A stretch of 64,000 nt of DNA from positions 116,011,361 to 116,075,360 of the forward strand of contig CM060703.1 of the NCBI GenBank assembly GCA_030686995.1. The letters are read 5' to 3'. Shown here in pieces: positions 1 through 12,200 of this stretch. The position numbers and the translations under genes are program-made. Within the stretch, counting starts at the first letter, position 1; each line of letters begins with the position of its first letter. Source of the stretch: Artemisia argyi (taxonomy: Eukaryota > Streptophyta > Magnoliopsida > Asterales > Asteraceae). The notes beneath the pieces were generated by a model. The model had not been told where the DNA came from, did not search any database, and saw only the letters and a program-made list of their open reading frames with translations.

Positions 1-3000
1 ATATATATATATATATATCACCGTACGACATATACATTAAATAGTTTGCCCTGTGTAGGTACTATGCCAAATACCTACAAATTCAAATATAGTGCGTTTT
101 TGATATCCGCTGTATGATTAACACAAACGGGATTCCTCAATCCCGATAGGCCTATCCACAATATTTGCACTCACTCGCAATAACAAGTGATTAGTGGTCC
201 ATGATAAGGGGACTTTTTGGCATAAACAACTTAGGCATGCAATAATACAATCAAGGCTACCATTCAGTTTACAAGTAATTGTCCATAATAAAAACAGTAG
301 CATGTATCTCCCCTAAAAAGTTTGTAAAACAGTTAAACAAAAGTATGGGCTATGAACTCACCGTAGTAATCAGTAGTAGTTTATAACAACATATAGTGTA
401 TAGCGAGACCACGATCTTTAACAATGACCTACGAGAGTATAGTGATCGTGTCTTAATATATGTAGGATAAGAGTGTACAAATATATGTAAAGTCATTGAC
501 TTGATTATGATGTTGTACATATGTCTTATGTTGTGTAAATGAGTAAAGCATCCTTAAAATGTGGTTTTGCTAATAGCCTCTTATAAATAACTTCGTACTA
601 CCGTTCGGGCAATCAAAATCTAGAGGTCATGTAGTGAACGTATGAGGAGCCAGGACACTTTAATTCATAAATCCACAACTCGTCGATACGACACCCCGAA
701 GAGGCCTCTTATGATAATGAAACTCCCTACTATTGTAGTACATATCATTTAAATGTAAAGTGTTTGACGAAGCAAATGTTGTATAAAAACATTTGTCATG
801 TTTCGTCAATGACTATTGGTAATAGTTAGGTATCGTGAAAAGATTTAGTGTAACATTTATCGAATGTGATTACTACTAATTTAATGGTCAAGTGTGTTTC
901 GATGAAATTGCTAACGGCGTTTCATAACGTTGTCATGTAAAGTGTTCAAAACGATATTTAGATATCATACTAGTTATTATAATTTCGCGGATCAGGTATA
1001 ATTTGTGACTTTGTGGAATGATATATGTGATATGGTCAATTTTTAAAAATTGTTGAGGTCAAGAAATGAGTCAATTAATTGAACATGTCTCAATGACAAG
1101 TTTCGGGTCATCAAACCCAAGCTAACCGTGCGGCTAAATTCACAACCTTGAGACAAAAACCAAGACCATACTCGTTGCTCTGTCTCGGCTTAGAAGGTTT
1201 TGAGACAACAGCCTTGGCTTAGTCTTGGCTGTGTCTCGGCCTCAAGAGGTCAAAACGCCATAAAGACTCGAGTCATAGCTGTTTTTCGGTCTAAACAGGT
1301 TCAGTTGGTTTTTGCTATTTGTATCCTTCGTTTTTCACTTTCAGGCTAAACTGTCCGCGTTATAAAACATTTTTCTGAACAACTTTCGTGTTTGACACTT
1401 TCGCTGGTTCAGACCAGAAAAGGGTGAAAATCGCGATTTAAAATCGTATCAGACCCTTTTTGTTCCAGCACCATATTTCTTTCTAGCAATCTTTACTTAG
1501 CCATAAATTTTTACCAAAAGCCCTTTTTAAGTGATTCAAAAGCCTAAATTCTCTTTTTTTACTTCCTCTAACTAATTCTTAAGTCTATACAAGTCCATAG
1601 TCCATAGTTTGATGTCATGGCTTAATATAATCACAAGTATCCAACTAGTTATATCAAAAAGGTTTCTAAACAGATTTTATCCATCTTTTTACTTATGTAC
1701 AACTTCCATCAAGTCATATTACATATATAACTTGTACAAGATATGAATTACATCAAAGTGAATGAAAAACATGAAAACTAAACATATTCTTACAAGTTTC
1801 TTGGAAGGAAAGACAACATCACAAGAACAACTATCCTAATCTTCTAGTAACCAACTTAGTCTTTATTCTTTATCTCCAACCTTCCACCCAACTTGTAATA
1901 ATCTTAATAATCCTTGTGCTTGGTCTTCTAACTCAGCCTTTAACCTTGTGTATCTCTTATATCGACCTTGTAATCTCCAAAATAACCATAGGACTTTGTA
2001 AGAATCATCAATACCTTCATCTTTCTTGTGTAACTTGTAGCTTGAAATTCACTAATGGTGGTGGTGATGGTTTTTATGTGGTACGGCAATGAGAAGGGAA
2101 AAGAGTAAAGAGTGAAAAATTATAAGTTGTTTTGCCTAGTTATGAAGAAACCTTGTGAATTATATATGAGTTTACAATCCAGGTGGCTTGTTTTTATGCA
2201 AAGTATTCTAACAAAGACACATGGTTTTTGTGGTATACTTATAAGCACGCCACCTCTCTATGAGGTGGTGAGAATCTTGCTTTCTAGCTTAGAAGGTAAC
2301 TTCATGGTGAAGTTATCATCTTACGGGGTATAGTTTGGTCCCGGTAATTACTAATGTTAAACCCTTAAGTCGCGAAACTTAAAACCGGGGTAACATAAAA
2401 ATGTGATACTTATAAAAATGTTAAAAGTTATAAATATACTTCAACTAAGTAGTATATTAAAGGTGTGATAAGTTTAACGGAGTATACGTTGTTAAAACCT
2501 AATAACATAGGTTTGAGCACGCGTATTGCGTAAGAAGTAAAATGCTCAGGTAAAGGTGAAAAAATTACAATAGTTCATATAAAATATGACTATTGGTGAG
2601 ATTTGAGTATTTTCAACATATAGACTCATCCTAGTCTTGTGTTGGTCTTAGGAAAAGTTTACACTATTAAACTTTCGTGATTACTTATAAAAGTAATATA
2701 AATATTAAAAGTAATATTATATGACTTTAAGAAAATCATAATCAATTCAATTTTCTTATTGAATTTATTGTTGTGCCGGTACGCGTTTTGTGTGATTTTT
2801 ACATTTTGCGAGATATCATCTCGTTAAATAGACAGAGGTGAACAAAAACGTTCAGAGAGTAATAATTCAAAGTAGAGTGAATTATTTAACTTGGGAAGTT
2901 ACCGGATAGCTACCGATAATAGTATTTGCTTTTACGTTAAGGTAAAAGTCAAATAATCAAACAAATAGTCATTTTGCCTTATGAAAATTTATGGGTTGCT

Positions 3001-3003
3001 ACA
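1..3003 (+). mobile_element. Long LTR F, left end outside window
   Basis: This stretch has no gene. It is a diverged inverted copy of solo LTR E (52048-55489). The clearest match is 596-740 against the reverse complement of 54345-54490, sharing GAGCCAGGACACTTTAATTC and flanking blocks. A second match lies near 2360-2400 against the complement of about 52870-52910. Counting back from the first match, the LTR would begin about 400 bp before the window. It ends at 3003 with GTTGCTACA, comparable to the TGTTACA-type end of E. The next bases show no primer-binding site, so it is a 3' LTR or a solo LTR. The gypsy sequence that follows suggests it sits inside element B2. An AT microsatellite occupies the first 18 bases. 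The short ORFs here are not coding. Confidence 0.6.
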
Positions 3004-3061
3004 ATAGGAGTGATGAGGATAAGAAGAAGGGAGTAGACTACGTAATGAGGAAAATACTTTG

Positions 3062-3151
3062 GTTCTACAAGGAATGCCACGACTAGGTCCAGAATATAAA
3101 ACCAAACCAGAGGATAACCTAGAGGACGTGACAAATGATGGAGTCACGTAA
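3062..3151 (+). pseudogene. C-terminal remnant of B2 gag-protease
   Basis: Thirty codons are open here, ending in TAA just before the conserved hairpin/AAGCGCTTCTTG block. That is exactly where gag-PR of element B ends (23034). The acidic, Lys-rich end (KTKPEDNLEDVTNDG) resembles the end of the B protein (KFDPEDVIDEELTHIG). The rest of the B2 protein is missing or scrambled upstream. Without B as a guide this would not be recognisable as a gene. Confidence 0.45.
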
Positions 3152-3252
3152 TAGGGTATGACTTTGAGTTTAGCTACAAGACTCATAAATAAAGAAAAGC
3201 GCTTCTTGTGAGGCAACCCAAGCTTTTTATTTGTTTGTTTGTTTATTTGTTT

Positions 3253-3291
<39 letters not shown>

Positions 3292-5518
3292 GCATATTTC
3301 ATTCTTATTGTTCATTGTTCATGTCTCAAATACAAATTGTGAAAATGCTTTATTTTGTTTTTAACCTCGTCTTAATTACATATAAAGGTGTTTTGCAAAA
3401 GATAAGTGTAAGGGAAATCCAAATTTGTTTAAAGAATATGCATACTAGTATTTATTTTAGTCGAATGCTTGTATCGAGTCACAATGAATGTTTTTGCAGG
3501 ATTCCAGGAATTAAAAAATAGGTTTTTCTAGAAATTTTCCGGAAACAAAATATAAAGAATTCTGTCAGATTAATTCTGACGGCGTCAAGGGTTATAACCT
3601 GACGGCGTCAGATGTTACTTTCTGCAAAATTTTCCAGGTTTTGTTTTTCTGCTGAAATTGTAAAGTTTCGTAAAATCTATAATTTATAAACTCTAGGAAT
3701 CTGCAGAACATTCATTTTACAAGCATTATATCTTTACTTGCTTTCTAGGATTTACTATTATATAAATTTTATCGCCGATTTTATGCGAGGTTTCGTGTTG
3801 CTTTTCTTAGTTGTTTAACATGTTACATTGGACAAGAAGATGATTCTATTTCAGGAGTGAAGCTTTGCATGCTCATTTTCTTGGAGGAGGATTTAACCTT
3901 GTTATCAAAACATTTATACTGAGCTAATCAGGGGAGTATTTGTTTCATTCATTTTCATTTATCTTTACTTTATTACTTTTTAAGAACATTTAGGATAATC
4001 TTCAACTTAAGTGTAAAGGGGGGGGGGGGGGGTGGTAAATGATGATACCTTAGAAACTACAATTGTACTTGATCTTTATATTTTGTTTAATAGTAGATGT
4101 GTAATAAAACTAAGAGAAATACTTGTTAGGGCAATTTTAGCACCAAATTAAATTTTTTTGCAACATTTAGGAGTGAAACTTTAGTCTTAATAAGCGTCTC
4201 ATGGATAGGAGTTATATGACTAGCACAAAAAAAAAAAAAAAAACGTACCACTCAAAAAATTTCCACCCCAAATATGTGAGGTTTGCCGCTAGATTTGTTA
4301 GGAAAAGCATTCATTATTAGTGCTTGTGAGTGTACTGGTAGTATTTAGATTCTAGAACTTGCGTTAGCGATGCATCCCGAGACCACAAGTGAGACTACAT
4401 TCGTGTAGTTAGGATTTACTACATGATAAGAGGCATTAGGATAACCCATGTTTTAAGCCCATTTCTTTTTATAATTACATTGACTTCATTGGTCAAGTAA
4501 TTCTCTCACACCTTCGCGATTTACTCATTTTTAGTACACGATACCCCTAGTACAACCCTCAGAGCCTATCCTTTTTCATTTTCTGACTTTAAGCATTTTA
4601 CTAAAAGAAAGAATTTGTTTACAATCCACCCCCAAATGTACACCCAAATCGCCTTAGCATACCTTGTATGCACTCATCTTTAGTGCATTATTGTTATTTG
4701 TTTGAACCCTTTCTTAATTGTCTAATTGGTTACATGGTTGCTAAGTCGAGTCATATCTTGTACATATTGTTTTCGGATGATTGGGACTTATGGGTAAAGC
4801 ACTACTGTTATGGAGTAATGGGGAAGAACATCATTTATTACCCCCATATATGCGTTAATGTTTTAAAGTACACCTAATGTTTCGATTATCTTGATTCGAT
4901 TCTATATTTTGATTTATGTAAAAGTTCAAGTGTAAGGGGAGAACGAGCTGCCTTGATGTATTATTTTGGATGGTAGGGCAAGAATGTATGAAAAAAAGGA
5001 AAAAGACTAGTAAAAAAAACATACGGACTACCATCCCGTTCCTTTCATTTTATTTATGATTATTTCGTAATTAGCTCAAGTCGAGTCGAGTCTTGGCTTA
5101 GCAATGCCATATTGTACATGTAATTAACTAAGACAATTGACATGCCACCAGTTAAATATCCCTTATCCAACAAACCGTGTTTTCCATATCCTTACACCTA
5201 ACATTATAAACATTTAAAAGACTTCTTTGATAGTTATCCTAGGTGCTTACGCCAAGTGGTGGAGGTTTTTGATCCTTTCCCAAGCCTATGGTAATCTATT
5301 TGCTACGACAGGTGGTGAGAGATATTTTTCCATTTCCATTTGTGATATATATATGTTTATAACACCCGAGAGATGAGAGTATTCAAACACTAAATGTGAT
5401 GTGATAGTGTATAATTTCCGTGCTTGTTTTGATTAAGGTGGAACGATCATTTGTTGCAATTACTTTTATATTAATGTTAAATGACCCCTAACTTGTATTT
5501 TAATTGGTATAAAAGCTC

Positions 5519-5558
5519 ATTTGCTTGAGAACAAGCAAATCTCAAGTGTAAGGGAATT
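5519..5558 (+). promoter_or_regulatory. Hairpin plus polypurine tract before B2 3' LTR
   Basis: A perfect 9-bp stem (ATTTGCTTG / CAAGCAAAT, loop AGAA, 5519-5540) is followed by the purine tract AAGTGTAAGGGAATT, which ends at the LTR start (TGATAAAG, 5559). The same stem is kept in H (45331-45352, opposite strand) with a changed loop. A CTTGAGGACAAGC-type hairpin before a purine tract is, as I recall it, typical of Tat/Athila elements. The tract is the expected plus-strand primer. Confidence 0.75.
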
Positions 5559-6233
5559 TGATAAAGAAATATTTGTTACGCTTTTAGGGGCTCATTTAAG
5601 CCCTAAATCGTGATATTATGGTCAAATATTACCTCAAATCGTTCCTTTTGTCATTTTAGGTACATTGGACAAGAATTCTGCAAAATGGGGCATTTTGGAC
5701 GTTTTTTGAGTTAAAAGTGAAGAAAACGACAAAGTCAAGAAACCATACTGGAAACAGTACCTGACGGCGTCAGATGTCACAAGCTAAAGCCGTCATTTGA
5801 TGAATCAAGAGGCGGATAACTATTTGCACTTGACGCGCCAGAGAAGAATTTGATGATTACAACGTGACGGCGTCACGTTATATTTCGAGTACGCCGTCAC
5901 GTGTTACCACAAAGAGAGACGGCCTAGAAGACAACAACAAGAGATGGTGTCAAGAAGATTAATTGGGCGTCAAGAAACCCTAATTATGGTGACTTCATGG
6001 CGTCAGGATCCAAAAGCTGACTCCGTCACCCTTGTATATCTACATATAGTTTTGGATTTTTCATTCATTAGGGTGGAACTTTTGTGCAACAAACCCTAGC
6101 CAAATTTTATAGCTAGTGTAAGGGTTCATACCCTTCTTTCATCCATGTTCAATTGAAGATAAGTTAATCTTTTAATCATTCAATATGTCTATGTGTTGTT
6201 TGATTATCTTTCATGCTTGTCTTTCTTTTAATA
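5559..6233 (+). mobile_element. B2 3' LTR, first part
   Basis: This aligns with the start of the B 5' LTR (18891 on): TGATAA start, a block with GGGGYTCATTTAAGCC, then the cluster of TGACG/CGTCA palindromes (5762-5772, 5865-5875 and degenerate copies), then a TATA-like stretch near 6040-6052. It breaks at about 6233, where element 1 is inserted, and resumes at 15104. Confidence 0.85.
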
Positions 6234-6637
6234 TGCTAGGACCTTAGATATATCAACTTTAACAATAATATCGCATGTAAATGAAGTAAAGATGGTGACT
6301 TGATGAGATATAAGTGGCGTTAAAACTAGAGAGAATAAGAGATGAAATAGAAAGCTTTTATTAATAAACACACACAATACACACACAAGCACACTTACAA
6401 ATGACTAGGTAAGTGCCTTATATAGTTAGAGAGAAATGCCTCATGGGCTTTCTAATGGACTTGGGCTTGGACTTGGTTTACATGAATGATAAAGGCTTGT
6501 GAAACATAACTAATAACATATTAGCTTACCAAGACCAAGGCCAATTGACTATTCTTGTAACATAAACTACGACACATTACAACGTTACAATAAATGAGAA
6601 TGACCATCACTTTTTAATATAATTTTCAATGCTAACA
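6234..6637 (-). repeat. Element 1 3' LTR
   Basis: It nearly matches 14701-15103. On the minus strand it begins TGTTAGCATTG and ends at GGTCCTAGCA, with a terminal indel relative to the other copy. It contains a minus-strand TATA box (TATATAAGG, + strand 6416-6424) and an AATAAA-type signal on the minus strand (+ strand 6357-6362). Confidence 0.92.
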
Positions 6638-6651
6638 ATCTCCCCCTAAGG
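6638..6651 (-). promoter_or_regulatory. Element 1 polypurine tract
   Basis: The minus strand reads CCTTAGGGGGAGAT immediately before the 3' LTR. Elements C and I carry nearly the same tract at the same place. This is the expected plus-strand priming site. Confidence 0.9.
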
Positions 6652-7640
6652 TGTGGTCATTCGAATGATGCTCCACGTGATTAGGTCTTCTTTGTTCTTT
6701 GTTGTTGACCATTGTGTGTCGTAGTAGAATAGTCTTTAGTCTTTGTTCCTTCATGCTTTGTGATCTTTGATGATTGACTTTTCATCATTCTTTGTTCTTT
6801 TGTGATGTGGAGCAATCTGCCTTTCGTCACTTCTGCATCGGTGGTGGTTGTTCGCCATTCCAACATGCTCATACATCTTTGGACTTTGATATTCATATGC
6901 ACGTAGTTCCCTTTCTTTCACTTTGATCTTTAGTCTTTATACTTTGTAGATTCTTCTTTTTGGCGTAGAATCTTTCTTTGAACTTTGTGTTGTATAGATC
7001 TTTGAGGGAGCTTTCTTTAACTTCCAGATGTAAGTATGAGCATGCGGAATCTGTCGCCATGGAGGTAATGTGTAGCTGCATGAAAACAGTTAGCAATAAA
7101 TCAACCGGTACTTACAGGTTCGAATTAGAGATTGTCAACAGCATAGTGTGAAGACTCCTTCTAACCCTTACCAAGGCCGTTCCCATGTCAGATACTCCCG
7201 AGGGAGCTTACAAGACCTACTTAGTAGCTCAATGACTGGGTGAGTCACTGGGGATCACTCCACGACTGTAGACCGTTTAAAACCACCGCGAACACTAAGC
7301 GTAACCCATAAAGAATTACCGAAGTGACCTGCTGTCAGGGCTGCTTGATGTGGACCCTGGCAGGAGTTTCCATTCAATCATTGAGAAACACTTGTGTGAA
7401 TTCTCTCATAAATGTTCTGGCAGATTGCGAAGATCTGTGTAGGACTCTAAAATTTACATCTGGCGTCCTTAATGATGAACAACCAGTGTAGAAATATCAT
7501 GTGTTCCTATGAGATCTTTTGATGAATCTCGGGGCTCTAGACTCGATAAGTGCACATTTGGTTTCCTATGCGGAGATTTAGGGAGAGGTCTCCTGTTTCA
7601 ATATCAACCATCTCTAAGAGACAGGTCGATAGATTACACC

Positions 7641-7727
7641 GGTTCCCCGTGAGAATGAAACAAGCTCTTTTAAGAGAACTTGAGTGGTTAAGAAGGTTTA
7701 GTGCAGTGCGTCACTGGGTCCATGACA
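7641..7727 (-). repeat. Segment conserved between elements 1 and I
   Basis: This segment matches 56761-56845 with only a handful of differences, including the stretch GAGAATGAAACAAGCTCTTT. The DNA on both sides is clearly diverged between the two elements. Its function is unknown. An RNA signal kept by selection, or recent exchange between elements, could explain it. Confidence 0.65.
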
Positions 7728-8227
7728 TCTTTGTCTTCAATACCGGTGTCACCTTAGTAACAACCAGTAGCATACGAATTGTACCCGGTGTCTGCCCTAA
7801 GGTTGAACATATGGAGGGCTATTTCTTTTCACCCTTTTTCATAACTTTTCTTTTTAATTCTTCAACCCCTTCTTTCTCCTTTCTCATTTTCTCCTTTTTT
7901 CAATCATACCTAAGGACTTCTAATTCTAATCTATTGGATTTGTGCTTGGGTAGATCCCTCCGGCTCTGGCGGATCATAGGACGGTTTTACCTAACCTTAG
8001 TCACCTTATATCTTCATGACTATCCTATTGTTGCCATAAAACCATTCATTTGAAAATCTTCTCAAAGTGTTTATGATAATGAAACATATTTTGTTAACAC
8101 ATTGAGAGTTTTGATTTCATTTTAAAGGACTCCCCCTTCACATGTGCTCATGGATTTTTTAAGAAATTTGCGCATGCGTGAGGAGTTTGCACTTTTTGAA
8201 TTGATCCACTTTCAGTGAACATGACCG

Positions 8228-8402
8228 ATTCGAGACACGCTTACATCACTAGTTAGACTAGCTTGAAATTATTACCCGTCCTGGTCAAGTCCAAAGAAAG
8301 TCTCTCGATATGGTACATTCTACTCAGACAAGTCCTATTCGAAACACGCTTACATCACTAGTTAGACTAGCTTGAAATTATTACCCGTCCAGGACAAGTC
8401 TT
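8228..8402 (-). repeat. Two-copy 65-bp direct repeat
   Basis: Copies lie at 8228-8291 and 8337-8402. They share ACACGCTTACATCACTAG and the rest of the unit with few changes. Each carries the small inverted repeat CTAGTtagACTAG. The repeat is in the non-coding 3' region of element 1. Confidence 0.8.
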
Positions 8403-9221
8403 TTCGATTATTGACATTTTAAGCTTCGTCAATTCATTGGTACTATCTGAGTCGAGCTAATCTTTGATCACATTTTAATCATGTCTTCTCCCCCTCAAAA
8501 ATAGCATATCGTGATATTTTTGATATCAACTGATTAAGAAAAAGCTTTTTGGAGAGATAGACAGATTTGATTTTGCATGAAATTGGAACATTTTTGTATT
8601 TGAAATACTCCCCCTCAAAACTCGCATATGTTTTTTAGAAATGTTAAAACTTTTTAAAGTTTAGAGGGAAGGAGTCTTCTTGAAGCAAAATTCTGAAAGA
8701 GAAAGAAGTTTTAGATTTGTTGAATTTTGCATCAAGGTTTTTTGAAAAACAAAGACTTCTCTTTGTTTGACTAGGAATGTCGCACTGAGGCGTATAACAG
8801 TGTCCAATTTTAGGATAAGTACTCAAAAAATATTTGAAATCTTTGTTTTGATTAACCACTTTCCTTTCTTTGAAGCGCGGGTTTTGAACTGATGTGTCCA
8901 GAAGCCATTATTTTGAAGTACGAGTCCTTAGCTGAAGTACTAAGAAGTCATCATTTTAGACCGGGTTTCGTACTGAAGTATACGAAAGCCATTGTGAAGA
9001 AACTTTTGAGAAACGACATGTTTTAGAAAAACATTTTAAAGAACTCCCGCTCAAGCATCTGTACATGTCCGTATCATTGTTGAATGACATTTCTAGAAAC
9101 GTACAGAATATTGATTTATACGAGAGACATGTCGTGAGAAGAATATTTTTGGATTTTTTGATTTTATATTGTTTTTGTATTTTTTTTGAAAATTTTATAT
9201 TTTTGTATTTTGTTTTTGTTT

Positions 9222-12200
9222 TTAAAATAGAAATGGAAAATCAAAAATAGAAGATTGAAAGATTGATTTTATAGAATTTACAGAATTTGAACCCTCTGAA
9301 GAACTGGGTTCTGAGATAGTTGAAGCACCTGCAACTAAAGACGAAGAGGTTTCATAAATAACAGTGTTAGAAGTACATGAATCAACACTCTGTGGGTGTT
9401 GACTATCAATGGTTGTAATGGTTTCTACTTCCTTTTCCTGATGATTATCACTATTATTTGCCTTGGTGCAACAATCAAAAATCATTCCTGTGGGAATCCA
9501 TCTAAGACCAACTGTATGAAAAACTTTTCCCGTGGGAATCCACCTAAGGTAAGATCTTGACGTAGTCTTCTTATCAGATGCAGCGGAAGTCTCAGTCTTG
9601 GAAAAACTACATCCTTTAGATATCCACCTAATAGGTTTCTTAACCATTTTATTGTTGTCTATGGGTTTGTTTCTATTTGGTGTCTTAGAGGATTGTGCCT
9701 TGACACTTGATTTTCCTTTCTTGAGAAATTGTACAATACATGCATCGTGATTAGCTGAAAAAACACATTTTTGACATGTAGGACAGACAAATTCAACATT
9801 CTTGTTTAACACAGCAATTATAATTTTGTCACTACAGTCTTTTGGAAATTGTTTGTTGTTCGATAAGACTCTGGAATTCTTTGTGTTGCATTCTACGTTC
9901 CTAGCATTCTCTTTTGTGCCACTACTCTTAGATGCAAGCCAATCCCTAGTAGTTTGAAGATAGTTCCTAGGTAATGGTTTACTACTACTAGCAGTGCTTT
10001 GGAATCTTGTAGAATTCGTCACACTAGGTTTTGCGCCTAAAATTCCGTTTTTACGACGTTGTGCCTTTTTCCTAGCTTCTTCTAGATGGTGATTTTGGAC
10101 CATGTCATTAGAACCAACAGATTCCTTTACAGATTTTGTAGTCACATTAGTTGTACTATTCCTAGAAGAGCCAGGTGCACTCACATTTGTGTTTCTTGCA
10201 ACAACCAATTTTCGTTTTTCAACAATCGTTTCCATTTCCTTTTTCTTGAGCAAGGGTTGTGGAGTGACTGGTTTTGACAAATCCTTTTTCTCATCGACTT
10301 TTGGAGCAAACCGTGAAATTGACATTTTTGGTTTTTGAACCGTGTTTGAAACATTTGGTTTCTCCGAAGTCGATGGTTTTGCAAACTTAGTTTCCACACC
10401 CTTCCCTTTTATACTTACAAGCTGAGCTCTCAAAAGATCATTTTGCTCTTTCATTTCCTTGTAGGCATGCTCATACGACAATTTGTCATACTTGCATTCC
10501 TCTGATTTTCGATCAAGTTGTTTGAAAAATGACATGTTTTCTTTTTCAAGTTTTACAAAAGCATTTTCATATTTGGAAACAATTTCAGATGTCTCAGCTC
10601 GCTGTCTTTCATCGTCTTGAATCGAATATGTTTGTAAAATGATGGACATAATGCCAGTGGTCATAACAGCTTCGAAGAGAGAATCATTTAGGTTTTCCAA
10701 AACATTCATGTTTTCACGAGTATCATTAGCTTCGTTTACTAGGGATTTGTGGTCCTTGACAAAGTCGGCCGTCTCTTTTAAGAAAGCTTGTTCAAAATGG
10801 ATTACCCTTGCACTGATGTTATTCAGTGGGATAGTAATTTCGTTTTGAAACACCTTTTTCTGTTCGATATGAAAACTAGAATGCCAGTTGTTAATATTGA
10901 TCTTAGTTTTCGATGCAACAATATTTTGAAGTTCTTGAATTCTCTTTTTAACGTCATCAAGAAATTCTCGAGCCTCACTTGTATTAAAAGTGTTGTTAGA
11001 GGACATTTGTTCCATTTTTGAAAGAGATTTAGAAACAACTTTCTTTTTAGACAAGAATTTCGCAAATGGTCGTTTTATGGAAAACGCAGATGGTTCTGTT
11101 TGTGGAACAAAAGTGATTCCCGAAAGTTTGTTCAATTTGTTGTAATCAATGGGTTTCAAATCCTTTTGTTTCATTTTATTTATGCTCTCTTCGACATGTT
11201 CAATCGTTAGCACCGAATCCCGAACGACGGGAGGATCATGTTTGGTGTAAATCACATTACCACTGTACAAAACATTCTGTTCTTGCTGAGCTTTCTTGAG
11301 ATTACAAGGGGTGTTGTTACCAAGAGCCATTTTATGTTTCGTATGGTAAATCGGATTAGTTTGATTTGAAATCATTTTCATTGTTTGACTTGACTGACCC
11401 GACTTAACCACTAATTCTTCTAAATCTGCAATCATGTGTTCTGACTCTACGATTTCTTCCAAAAGTTTGTCTTCTTTCTTTGCAAAATCCTTTTTCAACT
11501 CATCCCTTTCTTTTTCAAGATTGGTATAAGCTGTTCTTTGTTTAGAAAGTTGGTTTTGTAAATCAGAAATTTCCACGTTTAAAGATTTTATCTTTTTGAA
11601 AGAATTAACATCAAGTGTATCAAACTTGAGTTGCAATTGTTGTTCCCTTGAAATGGAATTTTGATAACCAGTTTCTAATTCAGACAATCTTTTGTTATGA
11701 AATTCAAAAGCTTTAACGTTTTCTTTGTAACTCTCAAGCTCAGCGGTCAATTTAACATTCGCGGCCTTAACATCGCGATTGACCTTTTGCACATTCTCAA
11801 TTTCAATACGACAATTATTCAATAATGATTCAAACAAAGCACATGTTTCCTCATCATTCTCAGCATGCTGTGAAACAAAGCCTCCATTATGATTCACATC
11901 TGGAGTTGCTGAAGGAGTATTGCTACTACTTGGCGTGTCCAGGTATGTATCATAAGTGGGTGCTAGCTTCTCAGAATGCTGTTCCTCATGAGGAGACATA
12001 TCAAATATATCATTATTGTGACATGTGTTGACGTTTGATACCTCAGATGGTGCATTGGTGTCATAAACAGGAAGTGTGTCAGAATCCGTGTCATACTTAG
12101 CTTCCTGAAGATTCGCCATGAATATGTAGTTCGCATCGATATCCTCTCTGTCTTCCATGTCATCCATAAGAGCCATAAAATCATTCTCCTCTGCGTTCAA

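Larger units (their letters stand above)
3004..5558 (+). mobile_element. 3' internal region of gypsy element B2 (Tat/Athila-like)
   Basis: This is the non-coding region between gag-PR and the 3' LTR of a B-family element. It parallels 23035-24553 of element B and the reverse complement of 45313-47400 in H. Shared landmarks are a short hairpin followed by the AAGCGCTTCTTG..GGCAACC block (about 3170-3220), two TGACGGCGTCA palindromes (3577-3587 and 3600-3610) and four AAGTGTAAGG-type purine tracts at about 3404, 4009, 4928 and 5544. It also holds a TTTG repeat running into a T tract (about 3228-3286), a G tract (about 4017-4032) and an A tract (about 4229-4243). The 5' part of this element lies beyond LTR F, outside the window. 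Confidence 0.7.
6652..9221 (-). other. Long non-coding 3' region of element 1
   Basis: These 2.6 kb lie between the gag stop and the polypurine tract. I find no protease, integrase or RT motif in any frame. Visible structures are a segment almost identical in element I (7641-7727 against 56761-56845), a 65-bp direct repeat (8228-8291 and 8337-8402), and two internal purine tracts with a nearby ATATGC motif (about 8488-8508 and 8609-8628; GAGGGGGAG on the minus strand). Small ORFs here are not supported as genes. Confidence 0.7.

Noticed and set aside
2989..3521. ORFs on both strands with poly-Lys or poly-Phe
   Set aside because: Both run through the T tract at 3255-3286 in B2 non-coding DNA.
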